A DNA stretch of 64,000 nucleotides, from NCBI GenBank assembly GCA_964019695.1, contig OZ026516.1, forward strand, positions 97,278,368 to 97,342,367. The letters run 5' to 3'. The notes beneath the pieces are model-generated. The model saw only the letters and a program-made list of their open reading frames with translations, was not told the origin of the DNA and did not search any database. Shown here one piece after another: positions 21,113-33,513 of the stretch. The DNA is from Loripinus fragilis. Taxonomy: Eukaryota; Mollusca; Bivalvia; Lucinida; Lucinidae. A program made the position numbers and the translations under genes. How positions within the stretch are numbered: position 1 is the stretch's first letter; the number at the start of each line of letters is the position of its first letter.

Positions 21113-21797
21113 ATTTATTCTAGTATGGGAATATATTCTTTTTGAGTATCACAGCTTTCACTCTTTCATTGAAAAAAAATGTCTTTTTATATCTCGTCTT
21201 AAATGTTGTTGAAATATTCTTAGTCACAAAGATAAATGCCTATTATATATTGTGATCTCTCATTAATGGCACTATATTCAATAAAATTGAGAATTTTTAC
21301 ATCCGGGATACACATTCAGATAATGTTAATTAGAAGTTTTATGGGACAAAAAAAGGTGTTGAAAAAAAGATGTCGAGTCACTTTTTTGTAAGTTATTACT
21401 GGACTGGTTTCATACAAATAATGACTAGATGTCTTATTTCAATGAGAAAATGGAATTCTATTTTATTAAAGTACCATCATTATAATCTTGTCAAATGTTT
21501 TTTGTGTCTGATGAAAACTTTAATTTTATGGACTATAGTGCTGTAGATATTCATTTTATCAACATTTTAGTCGGGGCACAGGAAAATGCCCAAATAAGAA
21601 TGGTTCTTTCTTCAAACACAGTAAGAAGATATGGAAAAGCATAAAAAAATATCCTGTGCTCTGAATGTTATATAATTGCAACAGCATGATATGGGCCTTA
21701 TTGTGATAAAACCTGTTTTTGATGCATACATACAGCTGAGTAGAAGACTAGCCAGATCATCCACACAGTGTGATTTTCTAGCTAGTCTGTGTTAGAA

Positions 21798-22050
21798 CTC
21801 GGGGGCCCCCAGGTTATGAAACTTTCTACGCTCAACTCAGCTGAGCACAAAATTAATCTTGCTAATAAGTGTTAAAATGTCAACATCTGTTGGCATTTTA
21901 GCATTTATTAGCATGATAAACACAACATCTATAGAGTTTCATATTAATAAGTCTTCATTTTTCAGCATTTTAGTTTCATGAGCAGTTGAATTTTTTGCTC
22001 AGTTGATTTGAGCATGAAAAAAAGTTTTATAACCTTGGGCCTGGCTAGTT
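21798..22050. mobile_element. MITE with CCCAGGTTATGAAACTTT termini
   Basis: GGGCCCCCAGGTTATGAAAC left, GTTTTATAACCTTGGGCC right, subterminal GCTCAACTCAGCTGAGC / GCTCAGTTGATTTGAGC. Confidence 0.65.
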
Positions 22051-22260
22051 TGCGTCTTATCTAGTGGCAAAACATGAAGACAGGTTTTCTGGCGATGAAG
22101 CTCATACTATTTGTCATAAAAGTTCGAGTCACGAAATAAAACTGAATTTTAGTACAAATTAGTTATTTTTCTATTTCATACCATTTACACTGTTGATAGG
22201 TTTCGCTGTGCATGTGAGCACAGTAGGTTGTGTTTCGGATATAGATGTACCCCTGTAATT

Positions 22261-22458
22261 GAGCGCAGTAGCTCAGTTGGTAGAATGTTAGACTTGGGAC
22301 CGAACGGTTGCTGGATTGAGCCTCGCCAACAGCAGAGTTGCTGTCTTGTGTCGTTGAAAAAGACACTCCTCTGCTTAGTACTGGTTTAACCCAGGAAGAT
22401 CTGTCTTGACATGACTGAAAATTGTTGACTGGGACATAAAGAATCAAACCAAACAAAA
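22261..22458 (+). mobile_element. SINE, main family, full length
   Basis: Best head in the window: GCAGTAGCTCAGTTGGTAGA (A box) and GGTTGCTGGATTGAGCC (B box), then core, CTTAGTACTGGTTTAACCCA, TTGTTGACTGGGACATAAAG, AATCAAACCAAACAAAA tail. Confidence 0.85.
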
Positions 22459-22501
22459 TATACCCCTGCAAAAGTCTGTCCACGACAATTTGATTTTTAG
22501 C

Positions 22502-23968
22502 TCACCTGAGCTGAAGGCTCCGAGGTCAGCTATTAGTATATCAGTGACTCTGTCGTCCGTCCGTCAACATTTTCAAACATCTCCCCTCTGAAACCATTGG
22601 GCCAATTGAACTCAAATTTCATATGGAGACTCCTTAGGATGGGGAAACCAAAGTTTGTTCAAATGGTCCTGGTCGCATGACCAAGATGGCCGCCATGCCC
22701 ATATATGGTAAAAAACATTTAAAATCTTCTCCAGAACCAGAATGCCGATGACCTTAGGACTTGGTATGTAGCATCGGGAATGTGGGGCCTACCAAGTTTG
22801 TTCAAATGATGATCCTAGATTGACCTTGACCTACTTAACGTCAAGGTCAAATTTGCTTCCTAATGCATTTAAATGGGGAAATTTTCAAAAAGTTGATTTT
22901 TTGAAAACTACTGAAGCCAATGTCATTATTCTCTCTTGATATGTTTAATCTCATGTGACAATGGCTATACATAAGTTCCAAAGGTCAAGGTTGATCTTTG
23001 ACCTTTCAGTCAAGCCGCTTATATTGGAGTCCCATCAATATATTAAAACACAGTTTTCTCATAAACCATTGGGCCAATTGAACTCAAATTTCATATGAAG
23101 ACTCCTTACAATAAGTTAGCCAATATTTATACAAATTGTTTTGGTCACTTGACCAAGATGGCCGTCATGCCCATATAAGGTAAAAACGCTTTAAAAATCT
23201 TCTCCTGAACCAGAAGGCTGATGACCATGGGACTTGGTATGTAACATGGATGTTGGGCCCACGAAGTTTGTTCAAATGATGATCCTAGGTTGACCTTTAC
23301 CTACTTAACATCAAGGTCAATTTTGCTTCCGATTGCATTTAAATGTGAAATTTTTTTAAAAGTTGACTTTTTGAATACTGTTGAAGCCTAATTCATTGTT
23401 CTCACTTGATATGTTAAACCTAATGAGACAATGGCTATAAATCAGTTTCAAGGTCAAAGCCACCACACCCATATATGTTAAAAACCCTTTAAATATCTTA
23501 TTCTCTGGAACAAAAGGCCAATGGCCTTGGGACTTGGTATGTAGCATTGGGGATGTGGTCTCTACCAGGTTTGCACAAATGATGAATCTAGCTTGACCTA
23601 CTTTATGGCAAGGTCAAATTTGATTCCTAATGCATTTATATGGGAATAATCTTGAAATGTTCATTTTTCTATTACTGTTTAAGCCGAAATTAAAATGTTT
23701 AACCTTTATATAATTACCAAATGTCAAGCTGACCTGTGACCTTTTATCCAATGCCACTCATTTGGACTGCCACACACCTATATAAACATTGGTTTCTCAG
23801 AAATCATTAGTATTCATTAGATTGTTTTAAGTCACTTGACCAAAATGGCTGCAACCCCCATATATGGTAAAACAAAATATGTTTTATTATAAGCAGTAGT
23901 TGACCTTGACCTATTTTAACATGATTAAAGAGGTCAGGTGAGCGCCTCAGGACCTTAAGGTCCTCTAG
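22502..23968 (+). mobile_element. Non-autonomous AGCTCACCTGAG element, Helitron-like 3' end
   Basis: Starts TCACCTGAGC and ends with the hairpin AGGACCTTAAGGTCCT followed by CTAG and T, the arrangement of Helitron 3' ends. The 5' flank is not the expected A, so the class is tentative. The interior is ~3 diverged ~450-bp units sharing ACCATTGGGCCAATTGAACT, GACTTGGTATGTA and TTGACCTTGACCTACTT. No coding capacity. Confidence 0.6.
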
Positions 23969-23973
23969 TTTAA

Positions 23974-26100
23974 AAGCTCACCTGAGCCATAGGCTCAAAA
24001 GTGAGTTTTTGTGATCAACAATTTGCTTTAGCAAGTCACTGAGTGAAATTTCACAAATCTTCACAGAAATTAACCTAGGGTAATTCCACTTTCAAAGTTT
24101 AATTCAGATTTTTGGTTGCCATGGCAGCAGATAGGAAACTCTTTAAAAATCCATGTGTTATAAAATACTTGAAATTGAAAATTAATTTTTCCTTGGGTGT
24201 CCCTCTACAAAGTTTGTTCAAATGATTTTGATCCACCTAAAAACCTGTCTAACTGAAGGCGGTGTCCTTTTCCTATTTATGGGTAAAACTTTGAGGTAAT
24301 TAGGCATGAATAGTCCCTGGGTCACCTACCAATATTGTTAAGAGGAGGACAGTGGCCCAGTAGAGTGTTAACTTGACAGTTTGAGACTCACAGGAGACAT
24401 TGTGTCCTTGGGCAAGACACTTTATCCACTGCTAAGTACTGATTCAAGACAGGAGGGCATCAGAACATGACAGAAAAATTGTTGACTGTAAAAAATGCTT
24501 TGAGACATTGAAAGACAAGGCTACCAGGAGGCGGGCCAATGTTTCTTGTGTAAATATTGTAAAAACTAAAATAATCCTTTAAAAAACTACTGGGCCGATT
24601 TGAAAAGATTTTGGCACAAATTGTCATTGGGTGAAGATCAACTTATTTTGAACTGTCTAAAACCTGGTTGCCAGTTACTCCCTATGCATTAAAGGAAAAA
24701 CTTTTTTTTAAATAAATCTTAAAATTGTCTGATTTGTAAATAAATATGTCCTTTGGTGACCCACACCAAGTTTGTTCATATAAATTGGCTACATAAATTT
24801 GTAAATCCTGGCTGCCAGAGAATTGAGTCAGTTTTCTCTGCGTATATTGGAGAAAAGCTTGTCAACACAAATTTTCCTGGGATGAACGTCTGGCAAGATT
24901 AAAATTCAGTTGTCCTATCAAAATATTTGACTGAATGGTCATCTGTCAGGAACTGTATGTAATCATTGCTTTCCATTCTAAAGTGGTGGTTTTGTTGTTT
25001 AATGTACTCCCCATTGTTTGTGGGGGCTCTGTGTTTGTCTTTGTTTTAGTATGCATAACTTTGTGTCCTTTGTAGTTTTGCAATCACCTTGAAGAGCAAG
25101 AGAGGGCTGGTTTCTTTGCTTTGATTGTCTTGTTACTGTAAATGTTCTGTGGCTCTTCTTCACCATACCCTTGGTTGGTCTGCAGTGTGTGATTGTGGTA
25201 TTTTTCTGATCATACTCACTATAGCTATTGAAAAGAACATAATAGTTTTTGGTTTACTTGAGTTGCATACACTAAGTGTCCACTCATTGCACCTGAGACT
25301 TTCATAAGTTAAAAATGTGATAAAAATTATTTTGACCATAATATCCAAAATCATGTGCACATCTTCACACCATGAAAAAAAATTCGGCAAAGCTTCAAAA
25401 CAAACTCTTTGTAAAACAAACTTAACATAGAGGAGTTTCGCTCGCAAAGTGCCCACTCATTGCGTCTATGGACAGACAAACCCATTTTAATAGCCTCCTT
25501 AGACATACTTCGAGAGACAATTAACTGTTTGAAAAGGAAAATCATCCAGTTTTATCATAATTTTTTAGATGAAACTGAGCCATTTGTAATGGACACTTCT
25601 AAGAAAAGGGCTTCAGTATCAAAAGAATTTGCCTTATTTAACTGAAGTTCAGTGGGATATATCTGACCTACCATTTGTTTGAAATAAGGATTATCAATAT
25701 TAAATAAGTCCTCTTGATATCTTTAGGTAGAGTTAAATGCTTCATTAACAGCTTGATTATTGTCGGAAAGAGACATGAAGTCTCTCATAACAAAACAACA
25801 ACAAATCTGCAACAAGAGGAGCTTAATTAGTACCCATTGGAATACCTACATTTTGTCTACAATTCCGAGCCAAATCTTATTAAAATATTGTTCAAAAGAT
25901 AATGGAGAGGGTCACAAACTTTCTGACATGACCAAAAATTCATCACGACTCATACCTCGGGGTCCCTGGGTGGGGCTGGAGGTCAGCATCTAGGACACCT
26001 TTAAAAACTATTCTGTTTTTCTGACATGCAGATATATATATAACCAACATTTATTAGAAAGCACTTTGTACCATTCATAGTTGGCTTTGACTCGATGGCT
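23974..26100. repeat. Left part of a second AGCTCACCTGAG element
   Basis: Opens AAGCTCACCTGAGCCATAGG directly after the previous element. The matching end (AGGACCTAAGGTCCT then CTGG) is at 45022-45043, so ~21 kb of later insertions may lie in one element. No gene in it; the short frames at 25.1-26.0 kb show no domain. Confidence 0.45.
24353..24490 (+). mobile_element. SINE, main family, diverged
   Basis: TTGTGTCCTTGGGCAAGACA core, GCTAAGTACTGATTCAAGAC, AAATTGTTGACTG tail. B box TTTGAGACTC. Confidence 0.65.
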
Positions 26101-26570
26101 TCAGACCCTTGGGTTGATTCCCCAGGGTGGGGCTGGAGGTCAAAATCTAGGATATCTAGATTATTAGTCCCCTGCTGGTTTAGGGGGACTATGCTCATTT
26201 TCATCCATCCATCAGTACGCTGTAATCAAGAGTTTGGTGTCCAGGCATTATCTCCTACAAGGTTAGGTCAATTTCATTATAACTTAACATGATTATTACC
26301 CATAGCACGAAGGTGTGTCGGGCTCAGCATTTAGCCACCTACCACCAAGGCCACAACTTTGATTCAAACATGGTCAGAAGCTGTTACACTCAGGATTTTT
26401 GATCTGGACCATATCTCGTACAAGGGTTGGTCAAATTCATTTTAGCTTCATAAACATAACTATTACCAATAGCATAGAGGTGTGTCACACCCAACATTTA
26501 GCCACCTACCCAAAGGTCAAGGTCACAATTTTTACTCAAACTGTCGGTTCTTCAGTAATGTAATCCTGGT
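26100..26570. repeat. Tandem 'TTTAGCCACCTACC' units, left side
   Basis: Two ~150-bp units with TAGCCACCTACC, AGAAGCTGTTACACTCAGGA and TGATTATTACC. The same units reappear at 41105-41400, on the far side of the inverted-repeat structure. Confidence 0.6.
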
Positions 26571-27375
26571 GGTAGAGCAAAAACTAGCGAAAATTGACCG
26601 ATAACCCCTCCCCATCAGTAAAATGGAAAATGGTTGTATGAATGATGTGACGAGATGTTGAAGTTTCTTGGATCGCCAGAATTACTTTTGCAAAGAGGGC
26701 AGTGGTGATAAAATTGGCAAAATCTTCGTTTTTAGAAGTGAAATTGCGAATTTCTGAAATCCATTTGCAGCAACAGATACATGACACCAGCACAGAATGA
26801 CTGAAAAATGATTATTGAGTCTTATATAAATCCACTCTCATTTTATTATGGTGTCAAAACCGGAATTTTAATGTCTTGATTTTTGGGTGAAAATCGGTGT
26901 TTTTATACATTTAAACACGAATTATTGTAATCTGGCTGATAAAGTTTTAAAATTTAGAGTTGTTATTTAACTTGTTTCAAATTTGATGCTGAATTATTCA
27001 ACTTACATATATCTCTGTCGTATATACTTGAAAAACCCACCAAAATATTTTCGTTATTACCTCTAAATCTGGCATTTTGACATTCAGGTATATTTTGTGA
27101 AAGGCATGTATTACTTTCCTTGTATATCTGGACATTGCCATATTAAGAAAATGACGTACATATAGTAAACATTTCAAATGGAAACAGCATTTATCATGTG
27201 CTATGATATCATATCAAGTAATGCCATAATAAAAAGAGGACCAAGTCACCCTGGATCGCTCACCTGAGTTTTGTTTTAAACGTCTTATGTATAGGTATCT
27301 ATTGGAAACTGGCCACGCCCCTGATGACCTGTCGTGTGGTCCATGTTAGGTCCCAGAGTCATAATTGGAACTTAT
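26571..27375. repeat. Left arm of a ~14.5-kb inverted-repeat structure
   Basis: Begins GGTAGAGCAAAAACTAGC. Aligns in inverse with 40335-41105 through landmarks AGATGTTGAAGTTTCTTGGA, CGAATTTCTGAAATCCATTT and GGATCGCTCACCTGA. Divergence looks like roughly 15-20% by eye. Confidence 0.8.
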
Positions 27376-27666
27376 TTAAAAGTTGTCTACCAGCTGATGC
27401 TACATACTAAATATCAGGGCTCTAGGCCTGGTGGTTTCAGACAAGAAGTTTTTTTTATGTTTTCACTGTATGTAAGTCAATGTAAAAAAGAATGTATGAA
27501 CAGGAAATGCCAAACGCACAAACTGCATACAAACCCACGGCACCAAGAGGAAGAGTCAATGAACAATAACAGCTTCATAAGCCCTGTGATCTCCAGGACG
27601 ATGTCATTTTGACCACAGAACCATAATTTGAACAAACTTGGTAGAGTACCACATATCAAATATCAA

Positions 27667-27671
27667 GCCTT
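27667..27671. repeat. Left target-site duplication GCCTT
   Basis: GCCTT immediately before the 5' LTR, repeated at 36288-36292 immediately after the 3' LTR. Confidence 0.85.
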
Positions 27672-27876
27672 TGTTAATTTCATATTTACTGCTATTCTAT
27701 TATGTTTAGTACTTGTTAATACTCTCCACTGTGAAACAACATTAAGTAACGTCATGTGACGTCATGACATCACAAGGGCAACCATGACGACGTTAGAGTG
27801 GAGTGTTACAGTGTGTGAGCAATACAGGGTCACAATAAAGTGTTAAGCTTAATTACAGTGTTTGTATGCTTTAACA
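27672..27876 (+). repeat. 5' LTR (205 bp)
   Basis: TG...CA ends. Contains CRE-like TGACGTCA within GTCATGTGACGTCATGACAT, and AATAAA near the 3' end. Near-identical to the 3' LTR at 32443. Confidence 0.85.
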
Positions 27877-27878
27877 AA

Positions 27879-27890
27879 TGGTAGCAGAGC
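27879..27890 (+). promoter_or_regulatory. Primer-binding site, tRNA-iMet type
   Basis: TGGTAGCAGAGC, two bases after the LTR. Eleven bases match the complement of the 3' end of initiator tRNA-Met (CTCTGCTACCA). Confidence 0.75.
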
Positions 27891-28156
27891 GCAACAAAGG
27901 ATCCTTTAGTTATGAAGTGTTGATGTACAGATTTTAGTTTACTAGTGAAATTTAGAGCAGACTGGGAAGAAATCAAGATTGATAGTTTGTTAGCAGAGTA
28001 ACAGAGGGATGAATAAGAAGAAAAATAGGAGGAAGAGAACAGTACATGTATAAGAGAGACTTTATGAATTTCTGGTGGTACATACATAATAGATAGAAAA
28101 ACAGCTGTTGCTATTGTTGATAGTGGTATAGCAAACTGATTTAAAGGACCAATTAA

Positions 28157-29021
28157 GGTAGTATTTTATATTTTGACTTTTTTAAGATAACGATTGAGAT
28201 CGATCCACCACGTTTTACATCACAGAATTTTGAGCGTTACAAGCTTGAGTTACAGGCATGGAGTGAAGTGACTAGTATTAGTAAAGCAAAGCAAGGAGCT
28301 TATATAGCGTTGTCATTACCAGAGGATGACCAATATCAAATCAGAGAAAAAGTTTTCAGTGGGCTTAGCTTGGATGAATTGACAAAGGAAGGCAGTTTAA
28401 ATATTCTGATTAAATTCCTTGATGGTTATTTGGGTAAAGATGACCTAGAAGATAGCATTGTCAAATTTGAAGATTTTGAAAATTTTGAGAGGGCAGACAA
28501 GCATAACAGAGATTATATTGCTTCATTTGATTTGAAATACAGGAAACTAGAGAAACTTAATATAAAATTATCACCTGAGATTTTAGCATTTAAACTGTTG
28601 AGGAAAGCAAAATTGAGTAAGGAAATGAGAATGCTAGTTATGATGGGAATTAGTTTCTCAAATGGAGAAGAAATGTATGAGGACACTAAGCGTTCTTTGC
28701 AAAAATTTGTAGTGGGCATAATGGAGGAAAGTGTATTGGAAGAATCTGTTACAGCTAAAAATAAGAGTGAATTATTTGGTGATAGGTTTATGAAACAGAC
28801 TTATGATGGCGGGCTGAGAAAATTAAGCAGAATTGGTAACAGAAAAGATTCTTGGAGGTCAAATAATACTAATAAGGGACCCCGTAAGAAAATGAATCCA
28901 GTTGGAGCAAACGGAAAAACAATGCTATACAATTCCTGTGGATTATATCGGCATCTCCTTGCAGAATGCCCAGATAGTTGGGAAAATATGGAGAACAAGT
29001 ATGTCAGTCAAAAGGATTTAA
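28157..29021 (+). pseudogene. Gag-like gene of the LTR element, 5' part (interrupted)
   Basis: Open from 28157 with no in-frame ATG; the GTG at 28268 is not a convincing start. Shows FERYKLELQAW, AYIALSLPEDD, REKVFSGL and FAFKLL-type helices of a capsid-like domain, then a basic stretch and a zinc knuckle SCGLYRHLLAEC whose first Cys is Tyr. It is cut at 29021 by a TTAA element. The frame resumes in phase at 31413. Without the insertion the gene would be ~555 codons. Confidence 0.75.
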
Positions 29022-31408
29022 CAGCCAAAACGAGTTAAGTTCACCAATTGCAGCCAATTTTTGTCCCCTCAATTTTTTTGGCTTAGATTTTCATTTTTAT
29101 GTTATTTTTTTACTTATTGGTATAGGTCAATTAGATAATGATGTCTAAAAAAGTGCTCCTCCAAAAATTTCAATTCATTCAGCATCACAAAGAGCACCAC
29201 TGAATTTGAATGTGAACTACGTTACTGTGATAAAGTATACTTGTACATACCAAATTTCTTACAAGACTGAAATATTTAAGAGCTTTAATAGTATGCACTT
29301 CTACTTGGACCTCTTGTTGATCAAATAAGCCTATTATGTAGAATCTTTATCATTTTTTTTTTTGCTTCTCAGCATGGTCTAAGCAGGTTTGTTATGGATT
29401 GACAGTGGAATTCAGCTGTAATTCTATGAGTACAATTATTGTTTTAATTGTATCCATCAAATTTGAAGAGTTGTCCAGAAAAAAATATTGGTTTTGAAAG
29501 AGTAGATGATGAATATTAAAAAATACATTTTCTTTGGTGTCGGAAAGACTAAATCATATTCTTGTATAACGAACATTGTGCTGATAGGTCGGTAACGTAA
29601 TTCACATACCTTACACTCTGGTCTTATTTCCTGTGTAGAAACATATATTTTTCTGCAAAATATCAGGTTCTAGTGTGTTGCTTAACAATTTTTACATCAT
29701 CCTTTTCACATTGGAAGTAAGCTGTTGCATATAGTTTCATTAATCGTGTTGGAATAGCACTTTAAAATATGATTATAGAATAATGATTTTTAATATTCCA
29801 TATATTTGAAAACTTGTTGTGGCTCATTACAAAGGAAGACAATGCAGAATAAATAATCTAACTTCAATAAATGCCTTAATATGTACATATGTTACAAAAA
29901 AAGCTAAGTTTGCATCATTCACAAAGATACGCCCTTCTCAGAAAAAATGGCTAAACGTTCATGGTAACGTAATTCACATAGCTAATTTGCTCATTTTAAT
30001 TGGAGATAAGAAGTTATACATTCAGGTTAACTATTTTATCTATCATATCAACCTTAAAAGTTATCGACATAGTAAGTCATGAGAACATTTGGGGTCACTG
30101 TGATCAACTGGAATGGACCAGGATGCAAAGGCGAGAGTGCCAATTTCAAAGTATACACATAAATTCACCAATAAGCCTCCAATGGTAGCAGCAACGAGAT
30201 TAAATGGTTTTAAAAAGAGAAAATAACAATTGAACAACAAGTCAGAAACTTATAATCACCGTCGATTTGTTGCCTTTGGCCCTTTGATTGGACTAATCTG
30301 TTTTCGAAGAATGTGAATTACGTTACCTACTTGTGAATTACGTTACCTATGTTTAGTCCAGCTCATTTCAAAAACCATACGAACAATCCCTTAGATATTG
30401 ACACTATTCAATTTTGTTTTTCAAACAGATTACTTTGCATATGAAGTATGGATATATTGAGTATCTTTGTAAGTAACATGAAAAGGGGAGTTGATGTACC
30501 CAAATCATATAGGTAAATCCTTGTTAAAATAAAATTACAGCTGCAATATGGTTAAAATTAATCTTTATTAGCTGGGACAGGTTTACTTTGCTTAAAAGCA
30601 AACATTTTTTCAGCTAGTGTATGCATTTAGAGAGGTATTTGGATTTTAGTAAAATTGTAGTAACGTAATTCACAGTAACGTAATTCACAAATTTATGTTT
30701 CCACTTATTGTTTTCTGTGCAAACAACTTCTTGTATGGTTTGTTATATAGTTAGGTTATAGTTCTTACATTGGCTTCAATTGCAATCTCTTCTTATAAAA
30801 ATAATACACATAGGGTAACATAATTCACAAAACTGCAGATTTTTTAGACAACCTCAGATATCTTTTCATCTGCGAAAGAAAAACAATTGTTTCCCCAAAT
30901 TCGTTTCTTTTGTCCATGCACATATTAATCCTCTTGACATAGAGATGTTTGATGTGAGCTTATGATGCATGGTGTGTAAATTGTGAGATGGATAAATTGG
31001 TAACGTAATTCACATTAGATTAGGGGACATTAATCATCAATACAACAAAAATGTTTTTCACTTTTCAATCAAATGAGGGACATTAAATGAAAGGTATATA
31101 TGTGTGTCAATAAAATAAAGTTGAAAACTGCTTATAAAAACAACCATTTGAGCATAATACATTCTTAAAATTACATACCATCACGATGGGACAGCATTTT
31201 TTGGCCATTTTGGGGGCACTTGCTGTTGATAAGCGTCGTAAGGAATGACTATTGACCATTTCCATTGCTTTTCTTTTACTTGATTGTCAAGACATAAACC
31301 TAAACTTAACTTATAAACCTTAAAGCGTCAGAAAATACACTGTTTACATGCTAAAATGGGGATGGGACACAAAATGACCGAATTGGTGAACTTAACTCGT
31401 TTTGGCTG
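29022..31408. mobile_element. TTAA-flanked DNA element with nine internal 14-mers
   Basis: A 28-bp perfect TIR starts CAGCCAAAACGAGTTAAG (29022-29049 and inverse 31381-31408). It is flanked by TTAA (29018-29021 and 31409-31412), the piggyBac-type target duplication. No transposase. The motif GTAACGTAATTCAC recurs nine times inside. Confidence 0.85.
29212..31013. repeat. Nine copies of GTAACGTAATTCAC
   Basis: Plus: 29592-29605, 29964-29977, 30660-30673, 30675-30688, 30815-30828 (one change), 31000-31013. Minus: 29212-29225 (one change), 30313-30326, 30333-30346. Spacing is irregular, with two close pairs (15- and 20-bp offsets). Confidence 0.95.
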
Positions 31409-31412
31409 TTAA

Positions 31413-32212
31413 AATCTATGTTTCCGTGTGTGAAAGGGGGAATATGCAACGATGATGTATTGACCAGATCTGAAAATAAAGGAGAACTGCAGGTAGAATT
31501 GGAAATGAACTATAGTGTACCTGGTAAATTGAATGCAGAAATAGCAAGACAGACCAATAAGATAAAATGTCTGAAAGCAGAATTAAGAATGATGAAGGTA
31601 GACAAAGATGAACAGATTAAAGAGCAAAAACAAGGAAAGAAGTGGGAGAGTAGTATTCAGGAAGAAGTTGTAGCTCAGATAACAAGACTGAAGGATGACG
31701 TAAATGGAATAAAGAAAATACAGGATGACAGACAAATAGAAAGATGTGTTGCTGAACAGAAGCTAGAAAAGGAAACAGAAAAACAGCGGTATGAAACCAG
31801 AATGAAATTTGATTCAACAGTAGAAGAGCTTCAAAAGCGAATATCCCGGTTAGAAAAAGAGAGAGGTTGTATTGTTGATAACAAGGAAAGTGACATGGTA
31901 ATAATAAACCAAAAAGTAAAGGAACTCGATGGGACAAGACAAATGATTCAAGAGATAGCTCAGAGCATCAAACAAGAAAGACATAAACAATCTATTGTAC
32001 CTCAAGACGAGAAGAAGTATGAGTATGGAATCATTCGGGCTTTAGATGATAAAGAGGAATTACAACAGTATAAGATGGTTATGAGAGAAAATCTTCCGAT
32101 ATGTGACATTAAACTGTTAACAATGATATATTGTGACAATCAACTTAAATATGCAATGAATATCCAAGAAGTGTACCAGAGGTTCAAAATGTTGCAAAAT
32201 GATAAAATGTAA
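31413..32212 (+). pseudogene. Gag-like gene, 3' part: long coiled coil
   Basis: About 265 codons rich in Glu, Lys and Gln with heptad-like spacing (KLNAEIARQTNKIKCLKAEL, EELQKRISRLEKERG), then a hydrophobic C-terminal segment. No cysteine knuckle, protease or RT motif. In phase with the part ending at 29021. The ATG at 31418 is internal to the original frame. Confidence 0.75.
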
Positions 32213-32412
32213 TCTGTTGATAACAGCGTCATGCAACAGTTAATGTTATTGACTGTATCTATTTAATTGTTTATTTATGTATTTGTTTATTTCTGTGCTT
32301 CCTTTAATTTATCAAACATCCTTATTACACATTTTGAATTTAAAAAAAATATCTCTTATTTCTGGATACTATACTATTTCACATTGATATTATTTCGGCC
32401 TCTCATTTCAAG

Positions 32413-32430
32413 ATCAAAAGAAAGAAAGAA
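32413..32430 (+). promoter_or_regulatory. Polypurine tract
   Basis: AAAAGAAAGAAAGAAGA about 13 bp before the 3' LTR, the expected plus-strand priming site. Confidence 0.65.
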
Positions 32431-32442
32431 GAATATAATTAA

Positions 32443-32617
32443 TGTTAATTTCAGTGCTATTCTATTATGTTTAGTACTTGTTAATACTCTCCACTGTGAA
32501 ACTACATTAAGTAACGTCATGTGACGTCATGACATCACAAGGGCAACCATGACGACGTTAGAGTTGAGTGTTACAGTGTGTGAGCAATACAGGGTCACAA
32601 TAAAGTTTTAAGCTTAA
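32443..32617 (+). repeat. 3' LTR, first segment
   Basis: Aligns base for base with 27672 onward with few changes and stops at AAGCTTAA. The rest follows at 36260-36287. Confidence 0.85.
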
Positions 32618-33513
32618 GGTAGTACGGGACCCATGTCAAAAGATAACCTTACTTTTACTTAAAAGTAAGAGTGTAAGAGTTATCGTCCCTGAATCTTGTT
32701 TTTAAAAGAGAATACTTATTTGTAAGACGGTAGATATTATTCTCCCCTGACAACTCTTTGATGCTTGAAACGTAATTCTGTAAGTATTTTGCTTTCACAA
32801 AAAGAAGGAATGCTTTTAAAAACATCACCCAGAGTATGAAGTCATTCAGTATTTTGATGGTTAAAAGTTGCAGACCGTATAAATATACATAATATATACA
32901 TGTCTCGGTTGCTATTTCTGCATGCTGCCACTAACCTAAGACCCACCCCCACCCCAAAAATGGGGGGGGGGGGGGTTGTAGACGTGCACATGCCTTGTAT
33001 GTGACATTGTCATGTTTTAGGTCCCATGGAGGTACATGGTCACAAATGTTTTATGGAGAAATGACGTAACTATTTCAATTACCTTATCACACCGGATAGG
33101 CAGCAATAAAAACAGTCTGAACAATCGATGAATGCTGATAACAAATTGCTAGAAACAGTGTTTGTGATTGCCATTTGTTGCCTATCGGACTACAAACAAC
33201 AATCCAAAATTCTGTAACTTACAATATTTAACTACGTTCGTCGATAGCATTAACGTTTTCAATTGCCGCCTATCTAGTGTGTTTTTGATATACTGAAGAC
33301 GTAGCCAAAACAATCTGATACAAGGGCTAGGAGTTATTTCATGTTTCTGTTGAAAAAATTATTTTGTTTCGTTGCATGTTTCATGATGACAAAATGGACA
33401 TTTTTGCATACATTTTAATAAAATTAATTGGAACTGCATGTGCCTGAAAGGAAGATATATGACAATATAACATTCTTTTCTGTATATTAACAGTTGGCAA
33501 GCATGGTACAGAT

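Larger units (their letters stand above)
20075..21300 (+). other. Probable 3'UTR exon of the hnRNP gene
   Basis: A strong acceptor (TTCTCTTGTCTTTTCAG) precedes non-repetitive sequence 20075-20280. The best matching donor is 18131|18132. AATAAA signals occur at about 20287 (inside a MITE terminus) and 20280-21285 overall, the last at 21280-21285. The 3' boundary is a guess. Confidence 0.5.

Noticed and set aside
25460..25645. 61-codon frame as a coding remnant
   Set aside because: No recognised motif, no splice signals, in repeat-rich sequence.
28268..29038. Intact 256-aa Gag gene starting at GTG
   Set aside because: The frame is open back to 28157 with homologous residues, and its last six codons come from the inserted TTAA element.
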